Positions 11,201 to 19,198 of a stretch of 62,992 nucleotides of DNA are shown in pieces; position 1 is the stretch's first letter, and every line of letters starts with the position of its first letter. The stretch lies in NCBI GenBank assembly GCA_030560485.1, contig JAKTTS010000024.1, positions 1 to 62,992 of the forward strand, given 5' to 3'. Below the pieces are notes generated by a model. The model was given only the letters and a program-made list of their open reading frames with translations, made no database searches and was not told where the DNA came from. This DNA comes from Ascoidea tarda (nom. inval.) (taxonomy: Eukaryota; Ascomycota; Saccharomycetes; Ascoideales; Ascoideaceae). The translations under genes and the position numbers were made by a program.

Positions 11201-11989
11201 TAATTGATTATACAAATCGTTTTGAGATAAAGAAGATGAGATATCTAAAGAGCCAATTGCATCATTAAATGAACAGATTAAAATTGAAGAAGTGAGGTTA
11301 TTACCTATTATTAAAGCGCCTTTATTAATTGAGATTGATAAAGGAAGAAAATTCAATATGAAGCTTAAATATTTTGAGTTTTCTTTATCTAATTTTATGT
11401 TTTGTTTTGTTTTATCAATTTTTTCATTGTTATTGTTGAAATCATTGTGATTGTTATTAGTATCGGGATTATCATTATCGTTATCAGAATCAGAGTTTTC
11501 CTTATCAGTATTATCATTATGAGATGGGTTTCCATTGCTGTTGGAATTATTAGACAAATCGGTTAATATTTGGTTATATAAATCAGATCTGTTGTAATAG
11601 AATACCTCTAGGCCATTGAGCTTGAGGATGTACTTTGAAGGTAATTTTTCATTTAATTCAGACTCACAAGAGGTGGGAGAGTTGAAGAAATAGCGCGAGA
11701 ATCTTGTGTTTCTCAACCAGTAGCGCCAAACCAAACTGCCATGGAGGACAGACACAGTGTAGTCGTTGGTGACGATGGTCAAGTTCTTGAAGGCACAAGA
11801 GCCCACTAGGAATGAGAGCTTGAAGGACTGGAAGGTGATGGAGATGTTGTAGAATTTCCAGAGAACGAGCTTCAAAACAAAGGAAATGAGCAAGCCCAAA
11901 AGCCTGTTGAAGTAAAAGATGATGCCGATGCAGAGAAAAATCAAAAGGGCCCAGAGGACCAAAAATAACAACTTGTAGTTGGAGAACAT
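2255..11989 (-). CDS. CSF1: Csf1, giant bridge-like lipid-transfer protein (BLTP1 family)
   Basis: Csf1 is the yeast member of the BLTP1/Tweek bridge-like lipid-transfer family, very long proteins thought to channel lipids between the ER and other membranes. In yeast it is linked to growth in the cold and to lipid supply for GPI anchors. The 3,244-residue product starts with one membrane anchor (about 6-28) followed by the conserved entry LVLWKFYNISITFQSF, SFLVGSCAFKNLTIV and DYTVSVLHGSLVWRYWLRNT. It ends with WFGLYRKKFPLLTHQYVM. It is longer than the S. cerevisiae protein (about 2,960) because of Asn/Asp-rich spacers, including a run of alternating Phe-Asp, in the first 700 residues. The start is the ATG at 11989; the frame opens four codons earlier at TTG. 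A GC-richer patch covers its first ~300 bp. Confidence 0.95.
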   Translation of the reverse strand: MFSNYKLLFLVLWALLIFLCIGIIFYFNRLLGLLISFVLKLVLWKFYNISITFQSFKLSFLVGSCAFKNLTIVTNDYTVSVLHGSLVWRYWLRNTRFSRYFFNSPTSCESELNEKLPSKYILKLNGLEVFYYNRSDLYNQILTDLSNNSNSNGNPSHNDNTDKENSDSDNDNDNPDTNNNHNDFNNNNEKIDKTKQNIKLDKENSKYLSFILNFLPLSISINKGALIIGNNLTSSILICSFNDAIGSLDISSSLSQNDLYNQLLILNLNKFKITIKKNIFYNSDTDTAATTTTNDNDNDNDNDKQNNNDKNALLNNDLKLNFKKKRVKTVINFNSNKKDLINHHTNNTSQNKIKKKKSFNKLFNYKNLWPSFKKLFNYNNNNKNKNKKNKSSSTIWKGLPQYLHYDQFNQSNQSFQSSNNNDQPSLFQNSANDLSLLTKNVEYAIYSTLLDAQSIQFNYYYDIPKHSINAIASQLDTPPQFGIDLIISNSIINYGPWAERQRISLYNFFFPNQNNYKDLVYNNNTNDNINIKREYENFKININFIDKGSILRIPMKENSKDIELIKQYQKTQLNKKKHLNLNRNLDSDSDLNQNLDPNLDFDFDFDFDFNSNFSSINHHNNDNRSQFNSIYSQSITTQNSLDLNSLDFDIKRPFAWLELKFSAGSFITINSDMILKPDGFNSNLICSLTDLELSTSLNHDIFLKCSEHNLDLTMNYPLKWDDTNKWTVNNTSRDIEIFLLRDHFTLLTDLLYDFTTNNITPKEALNQYNLFRPYLYIFNWNLIGNSALYLNINEKNIINNPLDFDKNVYLSIKTDEDISIQLEVPTLSIYPKSTTIHFNLFSKLLNLNIEAPSWHTFNSFSKSNKTMKSYNFSVDGSYTYYSKVELDLVDSIIINCKGENVTFIAYGFSVKYIMTFIENYFGENIHFKTLEEYKDSFNDKDRKSFDANNQQKIINNLKFTPTLSKRKRKKIDEFQRTENEIDVLFSFCVDDGCLILPNHIYDSDSHMSLKLSNFDVDIRFTNYYMDLQCNISPISFKFMKNIKTEDLFEKNLGFKLQKKYDMFIDSINVHGHRLFGLPPDEPTYVCKWDIKNGAVIINSTGNFLNELINSFKKIAFGYDDIENSSLTSIPIIHDVTFFTYFCPLVSIKLSDDKDSGIVSLFLNKISVKFNDLANDRYSSRLDVKVDSISLEIKENKNGSFLYGGLTTSLELTNFGRKKNFNSESVLQQQHLQKHDACFHRCPFFLTTKNRDDFYSNSYYAIFPSLPIPDISWPLNSFTSEIVLENTPFSSLSLFDDYSNSEETFLLENDNSFNHNFIKENESLEHFLNENNTLKKPDNTKRLKKKENEYYFGESTVPNIIEQNSESETDSLIINFGTTNSFLLPSSFEIVLDVLESFLSTSFDSILDTLQIDTVDKLIEMLEKKSGIKFFRLLVSSFNLKYGEFKVFSVKELFTKESLHKIIESHISFKVTDISVSLKEQKVIVKESKNIEETQDETTVAANVKQIILNIYKNDIEESENIFTFLLNDIEAWYTNDFKVKNCSSFSLENFNILIKESQLFWLENFLVDLFEKTIFSTRNFESVFSNQKKAEIELLYKLSTGNSEYPVQHDPAALTKPMFIFGLSKNHIRNNDSWRFITKLRHIFLNLPSQWHQRTLKVFDSCLWEAPKDSKEIVARYFSDWRSWEDFNIEESYIFKYVFGKSTKLKNMEEFSFRAYIKNFCIRLISDNMENNYILLNHINIQVSNPSILLEGLNSLEIQPGAKPENFKTSISVFSSSIKISPLCFSLIKAFKSISESSIFQNESKKPVSSEKNNNKEIKNNSVIIAHTLFFIENLELEILIDKTSYKCNSLDSSLALFLSLDFLQNKFSMVSNYTLKYFDFYILLNSSVLGFYSFEEFLLDFVNGSSSEKDMKKLDINLKTSYLSFEKNSDVYIEFADTFLNNELDIFKGFRLSDPDNEMHQTETSDSSPNFFVENILNSNWIVSFQINQISWELDLFSSIDLNGSISKISSVFYFVNSLLILDFSLDDIINNFLHKNDNAENISLIYYFHNSFKFLTKTRCEFPISISKSIFDVNIFSGKSLLKVPNLPYLLKLLFETKNDFEITFNKFSSFIKKISNLESENGNKTISSDFKFKLSFISEIIRLSFLIEDCELFIELESIKSFWQNFIQESKANSKHDKDIFSVVPINGVFDLSSVHFSINNPIIPKMMSRIIDINFEFKLKNVKRENDFKQKIEAESQFARIYSNPYVLIKIFQSIDILSSIAEKYQNSLSRTSNFKNSTEDFDLSNPIETLFGLYSIHFFLHNVCFGWIFDENDSITVPKGIITGCSEAFINLEKNKGSFKTKYGFLGTSYGCYSDNFYCPPNKNIDEGQNRSFLPSIQVFYDVKTNINNSKDVEFTVYGEELDVKCSSEAIPGVLKSFLNSVVLTQELRSKYRKRTLRVSSVKTESVDSSMWIQFLGLKSLKCLMTFAGGNIKIVQSSFGSSPGSLNLHSPKVQILVEYNSKTLNSLQKILLKFIIFDSDNTLNANSVPIIIDTSSGIRCLMKESRPVSENHTKKAEVNSVDKKSENNKINLIRILRDFDFQFSLHVKPQKISLSCEPTAKVKAIVSTNSLKIQFNTITKDQQTDMINGSILLSGISASLQHIYSRAISGSVQIKEILLNVALSDVDSVSISSANIFADNSYYVNIKQLEDIDMFLNIWFPKELYKSDLSNELAELKVEEPSDFIDQSLANRLHEVTTTYAFPWTINFLLINTTVKVDFGQSLGIASFNLDRFWFVSTKTKDWGQNMTLGFDNIFLVSKGRLSGSVLLKDIRLNSVISWRGGSKIPLVLISAGVEKIEVKIGFDYHCFFIANIQKLCGNIFNQRDKLGVSHDRLVGMGNCSVLNIYLTALSASNFLDIYSTFSRISEDNKTSYKDILDDDNLNNDQSSTKSKKFADELLKSINRLKTELDVTLGKVLIHIYPSSLIDSQVLIYEASDAFAKYSQDEKSYDGIINLFETEELQSLLDPDSEYNFLESKLELVINNFFLKLSSFKNQISKEVFNDLSVSNFVRHSEAATGGTIFIFPSLLISMVTVDQLSRSNVVYYNFNSSFGGKVDISWNLRSISFIREMWATHSRAWSSRTSVKFVEENEEKDKKNKETESSEKEILISSEMKNNILGESEISIKDVKLDSRYIYVPIKPLHIEAPQLKDLGDATPPLEWFGLYRKKFPLLTHQYVMIMMNKIVDEVEAKYASNLGKA

Positions 11990-12801
11990 TGTGGGTGGCA
12001 AAGAGCTGCTTCTGCTGCTGCTGCGTCGCTTCGTCGTTTTGATCCTCTCCTTCGTTTGCTTCTTCTGCTTCCGGCGCGTCTTCTACGCGCCTCTCTGTTG
12101 GATGATGCTGCTATATCGGAATCTCCGTATCCGTACTCAGGTATATATTTTATGTTTGTTCAAGGAAACACGGCACGGATATTCACGGCAGAGGATTGTG
12201 TGCGGCTACAGACGTATCCGTCTGCCATATCCGCACACTATCCGTGCGCATCCTTAGCGCATCTTTAAATAAGTGCTGAGTCATCCAGTGTTCCATCCGT
12301 GTGGATCCGGCTGAGACACCATTTCAGCTGTGAGACTTTGAAAGACGCAGTTTCAGCTGTTTCAACTTCTTGTTAATTTCTTATTTCTAATTAATTTCTG
12401 ATTAAATTCTGATTAAATTCCACCCAAATTCAGCAGAAGAAGCTCTGGATCCTGTCGTGCTGCTGCGTTTTATTCTCTATTCTGCTCCAGCGATACTCCA
12501 CTGAAAAAACAAAGAAACGAATCTAGTTTCCAACGAGAATCTGTGCCGGGACTTTTCCAACTTATACCTTCAACTTTTGAAACCTTTAGGGGACATTTTA
12601 TTTTATTTTCCATTTCCAATTTCCAATCTGTCATAATCTTTCATTGTATGATATTGTATTCCAGATCCTATTGTCTTCCACTCTCTTTCATTTCACTTTT
12701 GTTTGTTCTTCCATATCTCACTTCATCTTCCATTGTATAATTTCTTCCTCAATTTATTGTATTTTACACTTTTTCACTCCTCATATGCGCTGAAATTCAT
12801 A
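11990..12801. promoter_or_regulatory. Shared upstream region of CSF1 and the coiled-coil gene
   Basis: An 812 bp divergent intergenic region. Between 12129 and 12309 the pentamer ATCCG, or its complement, occurs seven times. A perfect TGAGTCA (Gcn4-type) sits at 12277-12283. The half next to CSF1 is GC-richer and the half next to the other gene is pyrimidine-rich. Open frames here are short and look accidental. Confidence 0.5.
12277..12283 (+). promoter_or_regulatory. Gcn4-type site TGAGTCA
   Basis: An exact palindromic-type bZIP site between CSF1 and the coiled-coil gene. Which gene it serves, if any, is unknown. Confidence 0.35.
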
Positions 12802-15429
12802 ATGGACCTGTTTCCAATTAATTTACCTTTAAAGGACATAACTCACTTGGACCAGAATAATAACTATCATAACACCTTAGACCTAAATTTAACGAAAAAC
12901 CCTTACTCAATATCAATAGCATTACTAAACAAGTCTCCTTTTAAATCTTTTGCATCAAGTAGCACTCATAATAATAATATAGATGATGAAAATGATGATG
13001 ATGAAAATAATGAAAATGATGAAAATCACGAAAATGATGAAAATTTTAATAAGAACTTTTCAAATCCAAATTCACCTCAATTTGAATCCACCAATTACTC
13101 AGATTTATTAAATTTCCTTAAAAATGACTATGATGCCTCTTTTCAAAATAATTCCCTCTTGTTAAATACCTCAAATCACTCAATTACCAAAAATGTCTTA
13201 TCCTCTTCTTTCGATAATTATTTATCCAATTTTGCTATAGACCAATTGATATCAAACTCAGATAATAAATTAATTGACAGCACTAATGATAATGATAATG
13301 ATAATCACAATAAAAATAAAAATAACAAAATTAACAATAACAGCAATAACAGCAATAATTTATCACTATCAAATGATCTATTAAATCTATTCCAATCAAT
13401 AGAAAATAATAACTCCAACAATAACAGTACTCTCCTACTCAAACTATTAATAGAAAACTCGATATACAATTTAAATGATTACTTCACCCAAAATAATATA
13501 CAAAATACCCTCCTCTCCTTAACTGAAATCTTAGATCTTAAAAACTCTTTATCCTCTTTAAATTGCCAAAAATCACAATTAAGCGACTCTTTCATAAATT
13601 CAATCAATTTATTGAAAAATTACACTCTACTATCCATAAATAACAACAACAACAACAACAACAGCAACAGCAATAACGATGATGAAAATTTAACTCTAGA
13701 ATTACTATCCCAACTTATAGACTCAAACTCAAACTTAAATGCAATAAACAAACAAATCAATTCAAAAAATTTATCTCTATTAAACCACTATTACAACTCT
13801 CTTCTACTCGGCTATATCAACAACATATCAAACTCTTTTCTCTTTTCTAACAACAAAAAGTTCTTTAACTCAATTAATACCCCCTCAATTCATTCCCAAT
13901 CTATTCAAAACAATTTATACCTAAAATCTCTAGACAAAATTTTTGCTCATATCAATTCAATTGCTGCCAAAAGTAATATAATCTTACCAATAAATTCTCT
14001 GGTTGACAATAAAATTGACAATAAAATTGATAATAAAACTCAATGGATCCAAAATTGCATAGACACTCTATTCCACAATAATATTAATACAACCACTACC
14101 AATAACACCGATAATGGCATCTCTAAAAATAAATCAGGCTTGCCTATATATCATACAAACTCTTCTTCCACATCTCTTGCTTCAAATGAAAACACATTTG
14201 TCACAAGAACTTCTCCTTCCTCAACAACTTCAACAGAATTAACCTTCTCTTCTCCTACTCAACTATCCAAGTTAAAACTTACCACCAATATCAATACTGA
14301 TAACAATAAAGAAAATGATGCTGATAATAACAATAACAATAATAAAATTAAAATTAATATTAAACATAATAATACTGATATAAATGACAGTAATAATCTT
14401 TCAAATTCAAATTTAATCAACCTTAGTAAAGATCAATTAATAAACCAAATTAATGACTTAAAAACAGCTTTAAATGATTTAAAATTTTCTCAAAAATATA
14501 TTCTTAAACAATACAATAATGAAAAGGAATTTTATTCAAAATCTCTCAATAATGTTAATTTATTAAATGCAAATTTGCAAAATAAATTATCAAATTCAAT
14601 CCGAAATTTGGAAACTACTACAAAACAATTACTAGATATCCAAGTCACTAAAGATAAACTAGATTCTCTTTTAAAGAAAACAATGAAAGAAAATAATTCC
14701 TTGAAAAAAAAATTGACAATTTTAAAAATCGATAATTTAAATATCAATTCAATTAATTCTTTAAACTCAATAAATTCATCAAATTCAGTAAATTATCTCA
14801 ACCATGACTCTTCTTTATCATTTTCTGCAAGATCAACTCAAAGTTTCAATTCTATATCCTCTGAAGATACTACTCAAATTGTTAACCACACACTAAGAAC
14901 AACTTTTAGAAGAGATTCAAGTTTATTATATTCTCCAATAACTGGCTTTAGAATTAAAACTAAAGATTCTCCATTATCAAATCCTTCAACCCCATATTTT
15001 CAATCGAATTTTTTTTCAAATAATAACAATAGCGTTAATAACAGTACTATAAACGAATATAATGACTTTGAAGGTCCAAAAGGCAGTGACAACAATTCTT
15101 ATTTTTCATCACCTGTAAAACCGTCTCTTAAAACTGCTAACACGTTATCAATAATTTCTCATTTGAAATCAGAATTTAAGAAAATGGTTGAAGATTTAAG
15201 TAACGATCATTATAAAGAAATTACTACTGAACATGCTGAACGGAAAAGATTGGAAAATTTAGTCAAACTGTACCAAGAAAAATTTGGGGAATTAGATTCT
15301 AGTGAAAACAAAATTTTCAGCATGGATAGTGGTACTTTGTTGGAATCAAAAGATAACTACTTGTTTAATAATTCAGTCACAAAGACTAATGATTTTGCGT
15401 CTGAATTAGAAATTCGGGAGCTGGTTTAA
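12802..15429 (+). CDS. Unrecognised Asn-rich coiled-coil protein
   Basis: I do not recognise this 875-residue protein. From the ATG at 12802 (MDLFPINLPL) it has acidic Asn/Asp/Glu tracts near residues 55-80 and a helical block near 195-290 (LLSLTEILDLKNSLSSLNCQ). A second helical block contains LDKIFAHINSIAAKSNIILP. A Ser/Thr-rich stretch leads to a long coiled coil (about 540-650). It ends with SHLKSEFKKMVEDLSNDHYK, a second short coiled coil. It looks cytoplasmic, with no membrane segment. The first helical block faintly recalls the fungal Uds1 (up-regulated during septation) layout, but this is only an impression. The frame opens at a TTG at 12703, in pyrimidine-rich sequence unlike protein. 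Real gene: likely. Function: unknown. Confidence 0.8.
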   Translation: MDLFPINLPLKDITHLDQNNNYHNTLDLNLTKNPYSISIALLNKSPFKSFASSSTHNNNIDDENDDDENNENDENHENDENFNKNFSNPNSPQFESTNYSDLLNFLKNDYDASFQNNSLLLNTSNHSITKNVLSSSFDNYLSNFAIDQLISNSDNKLIDSTNDNDNDNHNKNKNNKINNNSNNSNNLSLSNDLLNLFQSIENNNSNNNSTLLLKLLIENSIYNLNDYFTQNNIQNTLLSLTEILDLKNSLSSLNCQKSQLSDSFINSINLLKNYTLLSINNNNNNNNSNSNNDDENLTLELLSQLIDSNSNLNAINKQINSKNLSLLNHYYNSLLLGYINNISNSFLFSNNKKFFNSINTPSIHSQSIQNNLYLKSLDKIFAHINSIAAKSNIILPINSLVDNKIDNKIDNKTQWIQNCIDTLFHNNINTTTTNNTDNGISKNKSGLPIYHTNSSSTSLASNENTFVTRTSPSSTTSTELTFSSPTQLSKLKLTTNINTDNNKENDADNNNNNNKIKINIKHNNTDINDSNNLSNSNLINLSKDQLINQINDLKTALNDLKFSQKYILKQYNNEKEFYSKSLNNVNLLNANLQNKLSNSIRNLETTTKQLLDIQVTKDKLDSLLKKTMKENNSLKKKLTILKIDNLNINSINSLNSINSSNSVNYLNHDSSLSFSARSTQSFNSISSEDTTQIVNHTLRTTFRRDSSLLYSPITGFRIKTKDSPLSNPSTPYFQSNFFSNNNNSVNNSTINEYNDFEGPKGSDNNSYFSSPVKPSLKTANTLSIISHLKSEFKKMVEDLSNDHYKEITTEHAERKRLENLVKLYQEKFGELDSSENKIFSMDSGTLLESKDNYLFNNSVTKTNDFASELEIRELV

Positions 15430-16772
15430 AAAAGAACAAAAAAAAACAAGTTATATTTAATGGCATTCAGCAAAATGTGTATTCAATGGTTTCAGTGTTT
15501 TCAAAATTTATTTATTATTATATTATAATTGTTATAATCTTAAGATTCAAATATGAATAGTGTTTTTTTATTTCTAAATTTTTTTTTTTGAGCATCTCAT
15601 TTTTGCTAGTTCTTATTTGTCTTCTCTTTTTATTTTTCGAGTACTTTCGTTACTTCTTTTATTCTTCGTGACTTATATTTATGTTTTGTATTTATCAGTT
15701 TTGGTGTATATTAAATTTTATTTCCTGTGAGCAATTTATTCATTTGTTTTTATAAAAAATTTTTTGATTTATTTCTATGATTGGTTAAAAATGATGTATC
15801 TTTTTTCTTTTTTTCTTCATCTATATAATAAATTGTATGTTTTATTATTTTGGTCTACGAATTAATTTGGTTCATAAAACAGTGAATAAAAGTGGTGGGT
15901 TTTTAGCATTTGAGCAGGATCTAGTAGGCTATAGGTAAAATAGAATGCAAAAGTCAAATAAAAAATAACCAAAAGCGTAAAACAAACTATAAAATAAATG
16001 TAAAAGTAAACGAAAACCTTGAAAAAAGTTGAACCTCCCTTTTTTACATAATATAAACCTTATTGGGAATGAAAATAGTCAGGATATTTTTTTTGTTTTG
16101 TTTCAGAAGATAATTGTTTGAAAATATTTGAAAAACATTTGTGATATATTTTGATTTGTAATATTTATATGATAAACTATATATATAGATAGATATATGT
16201 ATTAAGAGAAATAGAGTGACGAATAACAAAGCAGGTATAAAAATAGAACACAAGTAGATAAACCAGTAAGAAGTAAAAAGAATATAAGAAACAATTGTAA
16301 AACACAAAAACCAAACAAGAAAAAAGTGAACTAAAAGACTATTTTGGACCATCAAAACAAAAACGTAAACATAAAAAAAAGCACATAATAAACATAATAA
16401 ACAAAAAAAAATAATAAAATGAGAAGGTAGCTAACAAAAAATTTACATATTAGATGGACTCACTATATATGGACTAAGATTAAACGATTGAATAGAAAAT
16501 TGAAATAAAAAATTAAATATTTTTTTCTGGTATAATTAGTTAGTGTAAAGGAAATATATTTAATGTTTAAATTAATTTCATTTTCTTATTATCTAACTTT
16601 TCTAAAATTTTTTATTTTTTTTGAATTTATTTTTTAAATTTATTTTTCAAATATATTTTTCAAATTTATTCTTCAAATTGATTATTTTTGATTAAAGTGA
16701 TTTTCTAGGTTTGATTGTATTTTTTTTATGATAATTTTTTGATAATTTTTTGATAATGTTTTTTTTTTTTGG
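15430..16772. other. Gene-free convergent spacer
   Basis: 1.3 kb between the 3' ends of the coiled-coil gene and the permease gene. It is extremely AT-rich, with T runs toward both gene ends. A hydrophobic 102-codon frame on the minus strand (16044-16352) has the composition expected of low-complexity AT-rich DNA and shows no family features. I see no RNA gene. Confidence 0.6.
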
Positions 16773-18317
16773 TTAACGACCGAAATATTTCAATTCAATT
16801 GGACGTACAATGTTGAAAATAATGAAGGAAAACCCGAAAGCCAATTCAAAACCCACATCACCACCATAATCACCAATTTGTCTAGAAACAACACCCATAT
16901 ACCAAGTTTGGTTCATTCCAAGAACAGCACCAACGACACCTGAAATAAAGCCCAAAGTACCAGCAATACCAATTGGCAATTTTGATTTATCGAGGTAATC
17001 ATCAGGATTATAACCAGAAAAGCCTCTTCTGTAGATGAAGTGTTCGGAGAGCAACATTGAAATATAAATGGCAGTGTAGTAGCCAATACAGTTCATGAAA
17101 TTATGCATAACTTCAGAGAATTTATAATAGGCAGGAATACAAATAGCCAAAGTTAAGAAGTTACCAAAAATGGTCCAGGCAATTCTGGGAACAATTCTGA
17201 ATTTGGACCAGACAGCTTGGAGACACATTGCGATGGAGTACATTGAGGGAATATTGTTGGAAACAGTTGATAGAGCTAGTAGGACACAACAGAATTGACC
17301 AAAGCCATGTAAGGATTTGACTACTAAGACAGAATAAAGAAGACCACCGATGGAGTTGTTGTTGTACATTTCAGCCCAGTCTTCGTCGACCAAGGTTCCA
17401 GTGGCACAGGCAGCACCCAAGATCATTGTGAAGATTAAAGGAAAGGTTAGGCCAGCAAGAACAGCAAAGAAGATCTTGTATGGGTTAGTTCTAACAGACA
17501 TATAAGTGGTGTAATCAGCAGCAAAAGTTGTCCAGCCAGCAGCGAAACCAAAGACAGTACCACCAAAGGAGAGAACATTACCTGCACCAGTTCTGCCAGT
17601 AGCCCATTCACCAGGAGTGAAATTTCCAGATCTTGCCATTCTTGCAATAACAATGAGAAAGACAATGAACGAGGGAATCCAGGCATACATTTCAAAGAAG
17701 TGGATGACTCTGTAACCGAAGAAAGTGACAATGATGGTGATGATAACAATAATGATACAAGCGACCCAGGGAGGTAAGGCACCGTCGTTAACTATATGTA
17801 GCAATTGAGCAGCAGTCATGATATTGATGGCACCCCAACCGACAGCAGAAACACAATTGATAGCAGCGAAAATTCTCATACCAAAGCTCCCAACAAAGAA
17901 GGAGGATAAGATCATCTGTCTCAAACCGAATTTGGAACCGAAAATGGAACAAAAAGCAAAAGGAATTGCACCTAGGAAGGTGAAGAAGATGATAACTACT
18001 ACACATTGGTAGAAACCGAGCTGAAAGAGAGTTATACCTAGAGCACCAAGGGCAAAGGTTGAAATAACCAAATTGGCTGCGACCCACATGGAAGCAGCAG
18101 ACCAAAGGGAAGTGTCAGTTCTTTCATCGTCTTCGACTCTTTGAACACCTCTAGTTTCTAGTTTGAATTGGCTGGTTATTCTGTCGACTGCTGTTAAAAA
18201 TTTGGTTTTTCGAGGTTCAGCTTCTGTTCTTTCTGAAGCATCCAAGTAAGAACTTGTTGACATGGGTTGTATAGGCTGGATTTTCTCAAGATCTTCGTAC
18301 ATATTTCTATTAAGCAT
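16773..18317 (-). CDS. FCY2: Purine-cytosine permease, Fcy2 type (NCS1 family)
   Basis: A plasma-membrane proton symporter of the NCS1 family that imports cytosine, adenine, guanine and hypoxanthine in yeast. The 514-residue protein has a charged N-terminal tail (about 1-70) and about 12 membrane spans. It aligns along its length with S. cerevisiae Fcy2: LETRGVQRV, the spans after AASMWVAANLVIST, FGYRVIHFFEMYAWIPSF, GFAAGWTTFAADYTTYM, LHGFGQFCCVLLALSTVSNN, GGDVGFELAFG and the C-terminal LKYFGR. The ATG at 18317 fits. Vitamin B6 (Tpn1) and Fcy21/22 relatives exist, so Fcy2 type is firm but the exact substrate is inferred. Three GATAAG motifs within 130 bp upstream suggest nitrogen control. Confidence 0.93.
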   Translation of the reverse strand: MLNRNMYEDLEKIQPIQPMSTSSYLDASERTEAEPRKTKFLTAVDRITSQFKLETRGVQRVEDDERTDTSLWSAASMWVAANLVISTFALGALGITLFQLGFYQCVVVIIFFTFLGAIPFAFCSIFGSKFGLRQMILSSFFVGSFGMRIFAAINCVSAVGWGAINIMTAAQLLHIVNDGALPPWVACIIIVIITIIVTFFGYRVIHFFEMYAWIPSFIVFLIVIARMARSGNFTPGEWATGRTGAGNVLSFGGTVFGFAAGWTTFAADYTTYMSVRTNPYKIFFAVLAGLTFPLIFTMILGAACATGTLVDEDWAEMYNNNSIGGLLYSVLVVKSLHGFGQFCCVLLALSTVSNNIPSMYSIAMCLQAVWSKFRIVPRIAWTIFGNFLTLAICIPAYYKFSEVMHNFMNCIGYYTAIYISMLLSEHFIYRRGFSGYNPDDYLDKSKLPIGIAGTLGFISGVVGAVLGMNQTWYMGVVSRQIGDYGGDVGFELAFGFSFIIFNIVRPIELKYFGR

Positions 18318-18346
18318 ATCTATTAAATTAAATTGGATTAATCAAA

Positions 18347-18443
18347 GATAAGTCAAGAAATGCTTTAATACCAAAGAGCTATTAATGACAGGGGATGAAG
18401 CTTGGTAATAGATAAGTAGATGAAGCTTGGTAATAGATAAGTA
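18347..18443. promoter_or_regulatory. Permease promoter with a tandem 25-bp repeat and GATAAG sites
   Basis: A perfect 25-bp tandem duplication occupies 18394-18418 and 18419-18443, each copy carrying GATAAG (18411-18416 and 18436-18441). A third GATAAG is at 18347-18352. All lie within 130 bp of the permease ATG. In yeasts GATAAG binds the nitrogen-responsive GATA factors Gln3/Gat1, which drive many nitrogen-source permeases. The repeat is seen; the regulation is inferred. Confidence 0.55.
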
Positions 18444-19177
18444 GATGATGGCGAGAAAAGAAAGGGAAAGAAAAAAAAAACAGGAAAATTGGGGAGTTAA
18501 AAGGATTCAATGTGATATGTAAAATTAGAGCAAAAGTTAGAGTAAAAGTTAGAGTAAAAATTAGCCCAAAGCCCAAGAGTTTGTTGACAGATTTGTAAAA
18601 TGATTAAGGACTAAAATAATAGGATGGATGTTGTGATATGTATCGGTATAATTCTATTGAGTGAAGTTTTATGTGAAACTTTGGAGTTTTGGAGTTTTGA
18701 AGTTGCGAAATGAGAATCTTGGGAAGGAAGCGAGTTAAGAGATATGATTAAAAGCTAGAGAAATAGAGTAAATCAAGAAGAAAAGACAGAACAAGTGCAT
18801 GAGCAGCTATTCTTTTAAAGGATCGTGAAAAGGTAGAAGGAACAGCGCAGTTTTAATCGAATCTGAACAAGCAGAAGGAACACTACAATAAGTCTACAAA
18901 AAGATTGACGTTCTAAGCCGAAAAGATCTTTTTGTAAGGAGAATTTGCCAGAGCTCGTTTTTCCCTAAAGCTTTCCTGTTGGAGCTGTGCCAATAGAGTT
19001 AGAGTTTGCTTGCTCGATTGGGCCTTAAATGCAGGTTTAATTGGTTCTTAGCAGGATCACAAAAATCATCACCAAGTCTTGGCTTTCTCTTAATTGGATC
19101 TCAGTACAATGTGAGTACCGTGTAAGTACCACATTGGCTAAACCTTAACCCCAACTGCCTTGCTCTTGGAAGTAAAC

Positions 19178-19198
19178 CTTGCCGCGGAAAGCGGCAAG
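19178..19198. other. Perfect inverted repeat (hairpin)
   Basis: CTTGCCGC, a five-base GGAAA spacer, then GCGGCAAG: eight uninterrupted base pairs, GC-rich in AT-rich surroundings. It could be a zinc-cluster-factor site (CCGC...GCGG) or part of a structured RNA; neither is shown. Confidence 0.5.

Noticed and set aside
11994-12002. GGTGGCAAA, an exact Rpn4 proteasome element (PACE)
   Set aside because: It sits five bases before the CSF1 ATG, inside the 5' leader, where a factor site is unlikely; CSF1 is not a proteasome gene.
16044-16352. 102-codon hydrophobic frame on the minus strand between the coiled-coil gene and the permease
   Set aside because: Composition (Ile, Phe, Tyr, Leu, Ser) is that of random AT-rich DNA; no conserved motif, and it lies in a convergent 3' spacer.
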